From Bacteroidales bacterium (GTDB lineage Bacteria > Bacteroidota > Bacteroidia > Bacteroidales > UBA3824): a DNA stretch of 53,599 nt. Position 1 is the stretch's first letter, and each line of letters starts with the position of its first letter. Shown piece by piece: positions 25,427 to 33,699 of this stretch. The notes under the pieces were generated by a model, which ran no database searches, was not told the origin of the DNA, and saw only the letters and a program-made list of their open reading frames with translations. Position numbers and translations under genes: made by a program. The DNA lies in the NCBI GenBank assembly GCA_017960885.1, contig JAGCYI010000224.1, positions 1-53,599 of the forward strand, in the 5' to 3' direction.

Positions 25427-27154
25427 ATGAAAAAATATAATTATTTATTGTTGCTGTCTGCTGTAACTGCTGCTACGGCTTTTACAAGCTGCAACGAAGA
25501 CAGGTTAGATATTCCTCAGAAAGGTGTTGCCTCTATTGAGGATTTCTACCAGACCGACGAAGATGCTGAGTCTGCATTGGTAACAGTTTATTCCGACACT
25601 TACGACAACTACGCTTTCATGGGCGATGTTACCGGTTGGAACTACTCTCCTTATATTGCTCTTACTAACTGGATGGCCGATGATGTTGTAATGCCTGGAT
25701 CAGGTGAAGGTGACTGCGAGCCTGAACGTCAGTATCACGATTTCCGTTACAACACAGACCTTAATATTCTTGAGGCTGGTTACAAAGCGTTCTACCGCTC
25801 TATCCACAAATGTAACCTCCTTCTCAACAACACAACACCTGATACAGAAGTTAAGAAACGTTGTATTGCTGAGGCTCAGGTAATGCGTGCTTTCAACCAT
25901 TTGTTGCTTGCTATCTATTGGGGTACTCCTCCGATTGTAACAACAGTGCTTACAGCAGAAGATTTTCCTGAAAATTCTGAATCTCAGCAAGCCGTTTTAC
26001 AATGGGTTGTTGATCAGATTGATGAAGCTCTTGCACTCAATGTTTTGGACAAAGCTAAACTTGGCGACAAAAATTCTCGTTACCACATCACTGAAGGTTT
26101 CGCTTATGCTGTAAAAGGCAAAGCTCTCCTTTGGAAAGGTGAGTACGCAGACGCTAAAACAGCTCTCAAGAAAGTTATCTCTTCTGGCGCTTACCAGCTC
26201 GTTGATGATATGGAGATTCTTGGTCACCACGCTGGTAAAGGTTGCGACGAAATCATTTTCGAATTCAACCTTGGTGCTAATCAAGACGGTGTTACAAATC
26301 TTGGCAACCGTGGTATGGGTAACTACCCCTACTTGGTTAACTGGCGTTATGAGTTCTTCAAAGGCCTGCAAGGCGCTAATACTGATGCACGTTTGAATAT
26401 GGATGGATGGGGTTGGATTTCTCCCTCTAAAGTGTGGGCTGAGGCTCTTATCGCTAACGATGGTATGGATTCTAAACGTCGCCAAGCTTGGATTAAGACT
26501 TACGAGGAGGTTCTCTACGACATCATTTGGCCTTCTGACGATCCCGCTACTTGGACTCCTGGTAAAACCGATTTCAAGGCTAAAGATCCAAGTCGTGGTT
26601 TGAATCCCCAATTTGGTTCTCAGTATTACGGCTGTAGTGGCTATTTCCCCTGGAAAACCGTTATGCACGATCCTGCCGACAACAGTCACTTGAACTGGTG
26701 CGGTACTTGGGATGCTAACTATACCATTATGCGTTACGCAGAGGTTCTCCTTATGTACGCTGAGGCTTGCGCAAGAACAACCGACAACGATGGTCTCCAG
26801 TACCTGAACGATATTCAGAATCGTGCAGGTTCTCAACACATTTCTTCTTCTCTTACACTTCAAGAAGTTAAGAACGAAAAATGGTTTGAAATGTGGCAAG
26901 AAGGATGTCGTGCTGTCGACCAAATTCGTTGGGGAGACGTTGAGAATCTCAAAACAGCTGACCATACCGTCTACATCCTTAAAGATGCTATGGATCAAGG
27001 TGCTGCTGAACACAAAGCCGTTGTTACAGTTGACGCTGGTTCTACTTTCAAAGGTAAAGGCGCTGGTTTCAAAGACAAACACAAACTCCTTCCCTTCCCC
27101 TACAAAGTTCTTACTCTTAACCCAAATTTGAAACAGAACCCTGGTTGGGAATAG
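25427..27154 (+). CDS. SusD/RagB-family surface glycan-binding lipoprotein
   Basis: This 575-aa protein has a lipoprotein signal (AATAFTSC; lipidated Cys near residue 21) and the SusD-like helical TPR scaffold. The N-terminal region holds DIPQKGVAS and the DAESAL helix. The C-terminal half has the RYAEVLLMYAEA helix, then LNDIQNRAG, the order seen across RagB/SusD proteins. It forms the lid of the SusC transporter and binds the incoming ligand outside the cell. Codon use matches susC. A terminator follows 45 bp after the stop. Confidence 0.95.
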   Translation: MKKYNYLLLLSAVTAATAFTSCNEDRLDIPQKGVASIEDFYQTDEDAESALVTVYSDTYDNYAFMGDVTGWNYSPYIALTNWMADDVVMPGSGEGDCEPERQYHDFRYNTDLNILEAGYKAFYRSIHKCNLLLNNTTPDTEVKKRCIAEAQVMRAFNHLLLAIYWGTPPIVTTVLTAEDFPENSESQQAVLQWVVDQIDEALALNVLDKAKLGDKNSRYHITEGFAYAVKGKALLWKGEYADAKTALKKVISSGAYQLVDDMEILGHHAGKGCDEIIFEFNLGANQDGVTNLGNRGMGNYPYLVNWRYEFFKGLQGANTDARLNMDGWGWISPSKVWAEALIANDGMDSKRRQAWIKTYEEVLYDIIWPSDDPATWTPGKTDFKAKDPSRGLNPQFGSQYYGCSGYFPWKTVMHDPADNSHLNWCGTWDANYTIMRYAEVLLMYAEACARTTDNDGLQYLNDIQNRAGSQHISSSLTLQEVKNEKWFEMWQEGCRAVDQIRWGDVENLKTADHTVYILKDAMDQGAAEHKAVVTVDAGSTFKGKGAGFKDKHKLLPFPYKVLTLNPNLKQNPGWE

Positions 27155-27198
27155 GATGCTGAATATTACTTAGGTAATATCTACCCTTTATAAAAATT

Positions 27199-27230
27199 GT
27201 CCGCTGCACATTGTGCAGCGGACTTTTTTT
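27199..27230 (+). terminator. Terminator after susD
   Basis: A perfect 11-bp stem (GTCCGCTGCAC, 27199-27209, with 27213-27223) has a 3-nt loop and a run of seven Ts. It overlaps the stop codon of the converging cyclo-ligase gene. Confidence 0.92.
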
Positions 27231-27765
27231 ATTTTATCACTTCGTCCATCTCAATGTCCCACTCTTGGCTTGGTATCCTCTCAAAATGCTGAAAATCGAA
27301 GCACACGCCCATTTTGTATGCGTTGGGGAGGTGTGTTAAAAGTCTGTCGTAAAAGCCTTTGCCGCGTCCCATACGGTGGCGGCGATTGTCGAATGCCATG
27401 CCTGGAATTATGGCGAGGTCTATTTGTGGGTATTTTTCTATGGGAAATAATTCGCCACATGGTTCTGAAATGCCAAATGCGCCCTTGGTCATTTCATTAT
27501 ATCCGTTGAATAGCTTTAATATAAGGTCTTCGCCGTTGACTACGGGTAGTATCACAGTTTTGCCGGCGTTGTAGGCGGCGGTAATAAGAGGTGATACATC
27601 CACCTCGTCGGGCAATGGGCTGTATAATAATATGAAGTGTGACGCCCAAAACACGCCGTCGTCGAGTATCCATTCGCATATTTTTGTAGATTGGCATTGT
27701 AGCTCTAATGTGAAGCAATTGGCTTTGCGACGGCGTATTTCGGCGCGTAGGGCTTTTTTATCCAT
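27229..27765 (-). CDS. fau: 5-formyltetrahydrofolate cyclo-ligase
   Basis: A 178-aa enzyme that converts 5-formyl-THF and ATP to 5,10-methenyl-THF in the cytoplasmic folate cycle. Visible family motifs are the N-terminal basic helix (KKALRAEIRRRK), YSPLPDEVD, and the C-terminal R-x-G-R-G-K-G-F-Y-D-R signature (here RMGRGKGFYDR), which binds ATP phosphate. The length is typical. It is the last gene of the minus-strand lgt operon, 15 bp after the preceding glycosyltransferase. Confidence 0.93.
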   Translation of the reverse strand: MDKKALRAEIRRRKANCFTLELQCQSTKICEWILDDGVFWASHFILLYSPLPDEVDVSPLITAAYNAGKTVILPVVNGEDLILKLFNGYNEMTKGAFGISEPCGELFPIEKYPQIDLAIIPGMAFDNRRHRMGRGKGFYDRLLTHLPNAYKMGVCFDFQHFERIPSQEWDIEMDEVIK

Positions 27766-27780
27766 ATTAATGGCGATGTG

Positions 27781-28506
27781 TCAGTATTTTTTAAACCAAC
27801 TTGCGATCTTCATTTTGAGCACACCCCAAACAGCCTCTCCAAAGATATTGGTGCTCATTTTTGATGTACCTTGTTTGCGGTCGGTGAAGATAATCGGCAC
27901 TTCTTTGATTTTGAATTTCTTTTTCCAGGCTGTAAACTTCATCTCTATCTGGAATCCGTATCCTTTCATTTTTATCTTATCCAAATCAATGGCTTCCAAT
28001 ACTTTACGGGTGTAGCATACGAACCCAGCGGTGGTGTCCATAATCTTCATCCTAGTAACAAAACGCACGTACATAGAGCCGTAGTACGACATTAGTATAC
28101 GTCCCATAGGCCAGTTTACCACGTTTACACCAGAGATGTAGCGGCTGCCTATTGCCATATCATATCCGTCGGTTTTGCAAGCGTTGTAGAGGTTGATAAG
28201 ATCCTCCGGCGGGTGCGAAAAATCGGCGTCCATCTCAAAAATATAGTCGTAGCCATGTTCTAAACTCCATTTGAAGCCGGTGATGTATGCCGTGCCGAGT
28301 CCGAGCTTTCCGCTGCGCTCTATGATGCTTAGGCGGTCGGGAAACTCTTTGATGAGTTCTTTGACAATGTTTGCAGTGCCATCTGGCGAATTGTCGTCGA
28401 TGATGAGTATGTCGAAAGGTTCGGGCAGTGAAAATACTACTCTTATGATGCTTTCGATGTTTTCTTTTTCCTTATATGTGGGAATTATTACTACTTTGTT
28501 TGACAC
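27781..28506 (-). CDS. Polyprenol-phosphate mannosyltransferase-like GT2
   Basis: This 241-aa family-2 glycosyltransferase has the dolichol-phosphate mannose synthase pattern: IPTYKEKENI at the N-terminus, IIDDNSPDGT and EMDADFSHPPED (the DxD metal/nucleotide-sugar site), then the GSRYISG loop. There is no C-terminal membrane extension, as in soluble bacterial Ppm synthases. It likely transfers a sugar from a nucleotide donor to undecaprenyl phosphate at the cytoplasmic face. The start is a GTG at 28506 preceded by GAGGAG. It lies between the other glycosyltransferase and fau. Confidence 0.88.
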   Translation of the reverse strand: MSNKVVIIPTYKEKENIESIIRVVFSLPEPFDILIIDDNSPDGTANIVKELIKEFPDRLSIIERSGKLGLGTAYITGFKWSLEHGYDYIFEMDADFSHPPEDLINLYNACKTDGYDMAIGSRYISGVNVVNWPMGRILMSYYGSMYVRFVTRMKIMDTTAGFVCYTRKVLEAIDLDKIKMKGYGFQIEMKFTAWKKKFKIKEVPIIFTDRKQGTSKMSTNIFGEAVWGVLKMKIASWFKKY

Positions 28507-28520
28507 GATCTCCTCGGTTT

Positions 28521-29540
28521 TTAAAATTCAAAAAATGTTTTCTGTTTTTTTATTATGCTGTGGTAGACTATGCTGCCTTTGAATATTTCGTTGTGGTAAT
28601 ATTTTTTTACTGTTTTCTTTAGTTTTTTACGTTGCCCTATCAGTTTTGGGATTGACGCGTAAAATGCAAAGTGCGCTTTTAATACCGACAGGAATAATTT
28701 GAATTGCAATTTGCAAAGATATACTGCCGCAGATGCGCCGTCTAATATCATTCTTATCCAGAGTATCGGGATAAGTTGTTTAGGCGGAAGGTTTTTGAAC
28801 ATCATTTTCAGGCAGTTGCGGTAGTTGAGGTATAGCTTTTGCGGAGAGCCTTGCTGCAGAGTGGCACCACCAAGGTGGTAGACTTCGGCTTCGGGGCAGT
28901 AGAGTATGTCCATGCCTATGTTTTTGATTCGCCAGCACAGGTCTATCTCCTCCATGTGTGCAAAAAACGATTCGTCGAATCCGCCTAACTGCTTAAAAAC
29001 AGAGGCTTTAACGGCTATGAATGCGCCTGTAGCCCAAAATATTTGGTTGCTTTTTACGCTGTTGTATTGTCCGTTGTCGGGTTCCACATTGTTGAGTATG
29101 CGTCCTCGGCAGAATGGATAGCCGTAGCGGTCGATAAATCCGCCTGCTGCTCCTGCATATTCAAACATTTGCGGATTGCGTAGCGACTTGATTTTTGGCA
29201 TTGCCGCTGCTGCGTTTTCGTTTGATTCCAACAGCTGTATCAACGGTGTCACCGCATCAGAACGCAGTTCTATATCGTTGTTGCACAATACGTAATAATC
29301 GCTATCAATCTGTTGCAAAGCTAAGTTGTAGCCTTGGGCAAAGCCGTAGTTTTTGTCGAGTTTTACAACCCTTATATTTGGAAAATCTTCCGAAAGAATC
29401 TCCAACGATCTGTCGGTGCTGTGGTTGTCGGCAACAATAATCTCGCAGTCAGTGCTTTGAGCATGCGTTATCACCGATGTGAGATACTGATTAAGAAGTT
29501 TCTCCCCATTAAAGTTTAATATAACCACAGCAATTTTCAT
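28521..29540 (-). CDS. GT2 rhamnosyltransferase-like glycosyltransferase
   Basis: This 339-aa family-2 glycosyltransferase begins AVVILNFNGEKLL and has the ADNHSTDRS and LCNNDIE (DxD-like) motifs. It continues with MEEIDLCWRIKNIG, the ED-x-D-L-C-W-R pattern of the WbbL/RfbN rhamnosyltransferase group. The C-terminal 80 residues are basic and partly hydrophobic, and may bind the membrane surface. It probably adds a sugar in O-antigen, capsule or glycoprotein assembly; the acceptor is unknown. It is 2 bp from the inositol-monophosphatase-family gene. Confidence 0.9.
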   Translation of the reverse strand: MKIAVVILNFNGEKLLNQYLTSVITHAQSTDCEIIVADNHSTDRSLEILSEDFPNIRVVKLDKNYGFAQGYNLALQQIDSDYYVLCNNDIELRSDAVTPLIQLLESNENAAAAMPKIKSLRNPQMFEYAGAAGGFIDRYGYPFCRGRILNNVEPDNGQYNSVKSNQIFWATGAFIAVKASVFKQLGGFDESFFAHMEEIDLCWRIKNIGMDILYCPEAEVYHLGGATLQQGSPQKLYLNYRNCLKMMFKNLPPKQLIPILWIRMILDGASAAVYLCKLQFKLFLSVLKAHFAFYASIPKLIGQRKKLKKTVKKYYHNEIFKGSIVYHSIIKKQKTFFEF

Positions 29541-29542
29541 TA

Positions 29543-30337
29543 CTATTTTTTCATATAGTAGTTAACCTTGTTGTAAAATTCGTCGAAAATACCTTCGCAC
29601 GATGCAATAATCTCACCGCCGAATATATAGTCGTTGCCGCCATTATAGTCGCAGACCTTGCCTCCTGCTTGTTCTACAATAAATGCGCCGGCAGCCACGT
29701 CCCAAGGATGCAGCCCATACTCGTAGAATGCTTCAAAACGTCCGCATGCAGTATATGCGAGGTCTGCCGCAGCCGACCCTAAACGTCTCATTCCGTGAGT
29801 GTTTACCATCATGTCGGCCATGGAGTTCATAAACTTATCCTGGCGAGTAAAGTCGTAGTATGGAAAACCTGTTGCTATGAGCGAATCTTTGAGTTCTGTC
29901 CGCTTAGAAACGTGTATCGGCTTTTGGTTGAGCCTTGCGCCGCCACCTTCGTATGCCGAAAAACATTCGTCTAACCCCACCTCGTAGATCACCCCCAACA
30001 CTGTTTTGCCATTTTCTTGGAGGGCTATGCTTATGCACACGGGGAAAATTCCGTGTATAAAGTTTGTGGTGCCGTCTAATGGGTCGATAATCCAATTAAA
30101 CACCTCTCCGCGTTCGTTTCTGGTGCCTTCTTCTGCTATGAATCCGCTACCCGGCACAAGAGCGGCGAGGGTTTCGGTAATCTCTTTTTCGGCAGTTTTG
30201 TCCACATAGGATACAAAGTCGTTTTTGCCTTTGGTTTCAACTTTGGCTATGTCAAACATACTATGCTCCCGGCGTATGTAATCGCCCACTTTTTTCGCCG
30301 TCATTTCTACGGCACGGCATAAATTTTTATAATCCAT
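29543..30337 (-). CDS. suhB: Inositol-monophosphatase family protein
   Basis: A 264-aa Mg-dependent Li-sensitive phosphatase family member. The metal-site motifs are present: the FIAEEGTR glutamate, WIIDPLDGTTNFIHG (D-P-L-D-G-T), and the C-terminal HPWDVAAGAFIVEQAGG. Such enzymes dephosphorylate inositol-1-phosphate or related sugar phosphates; SuhB in enterobacteria also acts with ribosomal RNA transcription, which I cannot infer here. The start ATG at 30337 is unambiguous. Its tight spacing with lgt upstream and the glycosyltransferases downstream argues for one transcript. Confidence 0.92.
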   Translation of the reverse strand: MDYKNLCRAVEMTAKKVGDYIRREHSMFDIAKVETKGKNDFVSYVDKTAEKEITETLAALVPGSGFIAEEGTRNERGEVFNWIIDPLDGTTNFIHGIFPVCISIALQENGKTVLGVIYEVGLDECFSAYEGGGARLNQKPIHVSKRTELKDSLIATGFPYYDFTRQDKFMNSMADMMVNTHGMRRLGSAAADLAYTACGRFEAFYEYGLHPWDVAAGAFIVEQAGGKVCDYNGGNDYIFGGEIIASCEGIFDEFYNKVNYYMKK

Positions 30338-30346
30338 TATTTTAGG

Positions 30347-31570
30347 TTATTGTTTTTCTATAATATCTGCTTTTATGTTGGGTATCTCTTCCACCGGCTT
30401 GGTTAGCTCTTTAATCTTGTAGCGGAATTTCCAAGTGAGGAATATTATGGTGAGTCCTGAAATCATCAGACAGGTTGCTATTATTTGAGCCTGAGTAACT
30501 TCCATTCCCAAAAGATGGAATTTGTTGTTGACCCTTATGGATTCTATCAGCAATCTTTCTATGCCCTGCAGAGTAAGGTAGATACCGAACAACATTCCTG
30601 GAAAGTTGATTTTCTTTCTGATAATCATTAATATACCAAAAATGAGAAGCATCATAAGAGTTTCGTACAGCGAAGTGGGATAAACGCCTTCGGCAAGCAC
30701 GTGGCAATGGCTTCCTCCGCACTCTTCAATAGCAACACCCTGGTTTATAACGTTGTGCGGAAATTTGTAACTCCAAGCCCATTCGGGGAGCCAGCTCGGA
30801 CAGGGATTGTTGTTTACTATGCCCCAGCAGCCGTCGCCGGAAATTTCGCAGCCAAGTCGTCCTAAGGCATAACCCATAGCAATACATGGCGATGCGCAGT
30901 CTAACGTGTGGAATGAGCTGATTTTGTTCTTTTTAAGGTAGAGCGCACCGGCAGTACCGCCTACGATTAATCCGCCAAAAAATGTCAAGCCACTAAAAGA
31001 GAACAACTCGCCGATAGGGTCTGCGAGAAATTTGTCGAAGTTTTCTAAGTTGTGAAAAAGTTTTGCGCCAAGTATGCCGAAAATACCAGCCACAACCAAC
31101 AAGTTGCCAGCTAATTGGTGGGGCATTGTTTTCACTATCACAGTTTTAGGTTTGTCGAGCTTGTGTTTGTTCTTGTCGTACCAGGTATAGCCGGCAGCAA
31201 TAAGTCCGCAGATGATACCGCCCGCCCAGCTGCCTCTTCCCGACAACAGAAAATCTTGTGCGTTTTCGGCAAATTCGTGGTAATTAAATATTACAGCCAC
31301 CACCTTGTAACATATAATAAAGGTGATTAAAAACGATGTGACAAGTTCAAGCGGAGTAGCTTTTTCGCCCACTTTCTCAACCTTATATAATGCGCACATC
31401 AGACCTTCGCGCTCCTTGCGTTGGTATTCTAATTTCATAATAAACGCGGCTGTAACAAAAGCCACCGCCACAAAAAATCCGTAGGTCTGTATCGGCAGTG
31501 TTATGTCGCACCCAAAAACGTCGTTGAAAAAATCGCTCAGAGTGGCGTAACTAAGTAATGTAAGTTTCAT
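30347..31570 (-). CDS. lgt: Prolipoprotein diacylglyceryl transferase
   Basis: A 407-aa inner-membrane enzyme that moves diacylglycerol from phosphatidylglycerol to the lipobox cysteine of prolipoproteins. It keeps the Lgt core: several membrane helices, the SGLTFFGGLIVGG segment, and GRLGCEISGDGCWG (G-R-x-G-C/N signature region) with the conserved arginine. It is about 100 residues longer than E. coli Lgt (291), because of an inserted hydrophilic loop and helix around residues 55-150 and a longer C-terminus; longer Lgt forms are known in Bacteroidota. It is the first gene of the operon. No clear promoter is visible in the 160-bp divergent gap with the FHA gene. Confidence 0.92.
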   Translation of the reverse strand: MKLTLLSYATLSDFFNDVFGCDITLPIQTYGFFVAVAFVTAAFIMKLEYQRKEREGLMCALYKVEKVGEKATPLELVTSFLITFIICYKVVAVIFNYHEFAENAQDFLLSGRGSWAGGIICGLIAAGYTWYDKNKHKLDKPKTVIVKTMPHQLAGNLLVVAGIFGILGAKLFHNLENFDKFLADPIGELFSFSGLTFFGGLIVGGTAGALYLKKNKISSFHTLDCASPCIAMGYALGRLGCEISGDGCWGIVNNNPCPSWLPEWAWSYKFPHNVINQGVAIEECGGSHCHVLAEGVYPTSLYETLMMLLIFGILMIIRKKINFPGMLFGIYLTLQGIERLLIESIRVNNKFHLLGMEVTQAQIIATCLMISGLTIIFLTWKFRYKIKELTKPVEEIPNIKADIIEKQ

Positions 31571-31673
31571 TTTTTAGTGTTTATAAATAATGTGTAAAAG
31601 TAGAAACAATTTTTGTCAATGACGCATGGTTTAATAAAAATTAACGGTTTGTTTAAACCAGCCGCGTAAAAAA

Positions 31674-31704
31674 TTTGTTTTTTTAAAAAAACTTTGTAAC
31701 TTGC
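31674..31704 (+). promoter_or_regulatory. Promoter for the FHA gene
   Basis: TTTG (31674-31677), a 19-bp spacer, then TAACTTGC (31697-31704) agree with the Bacteroidales TTTG / TAnnTTTG pattern except for one -7 position. The spacing and the 27-bp distance to the ATG at 31731 are suitable. Confidence 0.55.
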
Positions 31705-31730
31705 CCAATATTTTAAAACTGATTACAGCA

Positions 31731-32195
31731 ATGGAAAATCAAGCAGCAGGGTGGTTGATTTTGCACACAGAAGGCAAAGAACCACAGAGTTTTACACTAA
31801 AAGAAGGCCGCAACCGGATAGGCCGCAAAACCTCGCAAAACTTACCCGACGTATACCCCGAGGGCGATTTGTTTGTAAGTAGAAACCACGCAGTTCTTGT
31901 GGTAAAGAAAAACGAACGCTCTGAATATGAGTATATTATAGCTGATAACGCCGAAATTCAAGGCAATCCGAGCCTCAATGGTACCTATATCAATGGCAAC
32001 TCTGAGCGTCTCGGCGACAAGCCTATGAAACTCAAAGACGGCGACACTATACAGGTGGGTATTACTAAGTTTGTGCTTAAGACCGCTGATGTGGCCATTA
32101 ACGCCGAAGACGCTATTAAACTTGCTACTAAATTGGACTACACCACTACGGTAGAGTTTGAAAGTTCGATAGCTGTGCTTCGCAAACGGTGCTAA
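31731..32195 (+). CDS. FHA-domain protein
   Basis: This 154-aa protein is essentially a single forkhead-associated domain, a phosphothreonine-binding module. The FHA residues are present: G31-R32 (NRIGRK), S50-R-x-H53 (VSRNHA) and N83-G84-T (SLNGTYING). A helical tail of about 30 residues follows, with no zinc ribbon or transmembrane helix. I chose the ATG at 31731, placed after the promoter; an in-frame TTG at 31701 lies inside it. No Ser/Thr kinase or phosphatase is visible in the window, so its partner is unknown. Confidence 0.85.
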   Translation: MENQAAGWLILHTEGKEPQSFTLKEGRNRIGRKTSQNLPDVYPEGDLFVSRNHAVLVVKKNERSEYEYIIADNAEIQGNPSLNGTYINGNSERLGDKPMKLKDGDTIQVGITKFVLKTADVAINAEDAIKLATKLDYTTTVEFESSIAVLRKRC

Positions 32196-32220
32196 TATTC
32201 TTTTAAATAATTAGTTGGCA

Positions 32221-33675
32221 ATGGTAAAAAAATTTTTTGCTACTGTCTGTGCTATTATTATGTGCAGTTTTGCCATAGCGCAGACCGCTGTAATTTCGGG
32301 TAATGCCAAAAGCTATGCTGGCGATACCTTATGTATGTACGCCTTAACTGACTATATATCAAAGACTGAGACTCTTATCGCCACCGCGCCTGTTAATGCC
32401 GACGGCGATTTCGTTTTTAAGATTCAGGGTGTTGACCACACTTTTATGGCGTATATCGACCTTACTGTGTTTAAAGGTGTGGTGATTGTGCAACCTAAGG
32501 CGAATATCACTATCGGATTGCCTAAAAAACAACAACTCGCTATCGAAGACCGTCTTAATCCTTATTTCAAACCTGAAAAATTTTATGTGTTTGGCGTAAG
32601 CTCTTCGCTCGACGATCTCAACAATGCTATTCCGATGTTTGACCGTGAGTACAATCTCGCTCTCAACAAGGTGTATTATTCGTTTCAAGGTGTCTCTAAG
32701 GCTTACGTAGATAGTGTGGAGGCAAAACTTACTGCTGCTGTGCCTGCCACCGACAAGTTTTTTACCGATTATCGCGAATACAAATACGCATTGTTTGACC
32801 ATACAGCCTACCGCCGCAACAAGAACGATATGTTGCAAAAACTCTTTACTTCGCGCGAGGTGCTTGTGCATAATCCCGCTTACAACGAGCTGTTCGACGA
32901 GTTGTTTGTAAATCCTCTTTCGGGTGGAAAGGCTTCTGTTGTGAGCATACAAGGCTTGTATACTGGTATTTACGACAAAAGTTACAGAACTTTGAAGCGT
33001 ATGCTGCTTACCGACCCGATTTTTGCCGGCAACGACCGTCTCGCCGACTATGTGATCCTTAAAGGGTTGAACGACAGCTATTACGCCGACACTTTCCCAA
33101 AGGAGAATATTGTGGCTGTGGCTGATTCGTTTGCTGTGATGTCGAAAAATGCCGATTTGCGCCCAATTGCTCAAAGATTATCTGAAAAGTTTAAAAAACT
33201 TATGATTGGCTATGCCGCCCCTGATTTTAGTTTGAAAGATTCCAAGGGCAATGCCTTCACCCTAAGCGCACAGAATAAATTTGTGTATATATCTTTCTTT
33301 AATCCAATGAGTTATACCGCACAGTCGGAATTTGAGCTGCTCAAAAAGATTCGTTCTGAATTTAAGACCGATGTGCTGCAGATGGTGACAATTTTCGTGT
33401 CGCAGAATTACAGCGAAATGGAGCAGTTTTTGGCAAAGAATCCCGACTGCACATGGCCTGTGGTTTGGTACAATCACGACACCAAATTGTTGAAAGACTA
33501 CAACATAAGGGCTTATCCTACATATTATATGACAAGTCCCGACGGCAAACTGGTAATGAATCCGGCGCCTGCGCCTACCGAATATTTCGAGCCTAAGTTC
33601 GCCAACCTTGTCCGCGATTGGAAAATTGAGCAGACCCGCCGTCAATACCGTGACGACAACAAATCTCTGCGTTAA
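32221..33675 (+). CDS. Thioredoxin-fold periplasmic protein lacking the CxxC site
   Basis: This 484-aa protein has a signal peptide (MVKKFFATVCAIIMCSFAIA), an N-terminal DUF4369-like beta domain, a helical middle and a C-terminal AhpC/TSA-redoxin-like fold (APDFSLKDSKGN). At the position of the catalytic pair (about residues 361-368) the sequence reads FFNPMSYTAQSE, with no cysteine. The same architecture carries CSHC and CGHC in the paralogues at 14731 and 16339. It therefore cannot act as a dithiol oxidoreductase through this site and may be a binding or structural relative. The start ATG at 32221 is chosen over an in-frame TTG at 32215. Confidence 0.8.
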   Translation: MVKKFFATVCAIIMCSFAIAQTAVISGNAKSYAGDTLCMYALTDYISKTETLIATAPVNADGDFVFKIQGVDHTFMAYIDLTVFKGVVIVQPKANITIGLPKKQQLAIEDRLNPYFKPEKFYVFGVSSSLDDLNNAIPMFDREYNLALNKVYYSFQGVSKAYVDSVEAKLTAAVPATDKFFTDYREYKYALFDHTAYRRNKNDMLQKLFTSREVLVHNPAYNELFDELFVNPLSGGKASVVSIQGLYTGIYDKSYRTLKRMLLTDPIFAGNDRLADYVILKGLNDSYYADTFPKENIVAVADSFAVMSKNADLRPIAQRLSEKFKKLMIGYAAPDFSLKDSKGNAFTLSAQNKFVYISFFNPMSYTAQSEFELLKKIRSEFKTDVLQMVTIFVSQNYSEMEQFLAKNPDCTWPVVWYNHDTKLLKDYNIRAYPTYYMTSPDGKLVMNPAPAPTEYFEPKFANLVRDWKIEQTRRQYRDDNKSLR

Positions 33676-33699
33676 CATATTAACTATTAACTGGTTGAA

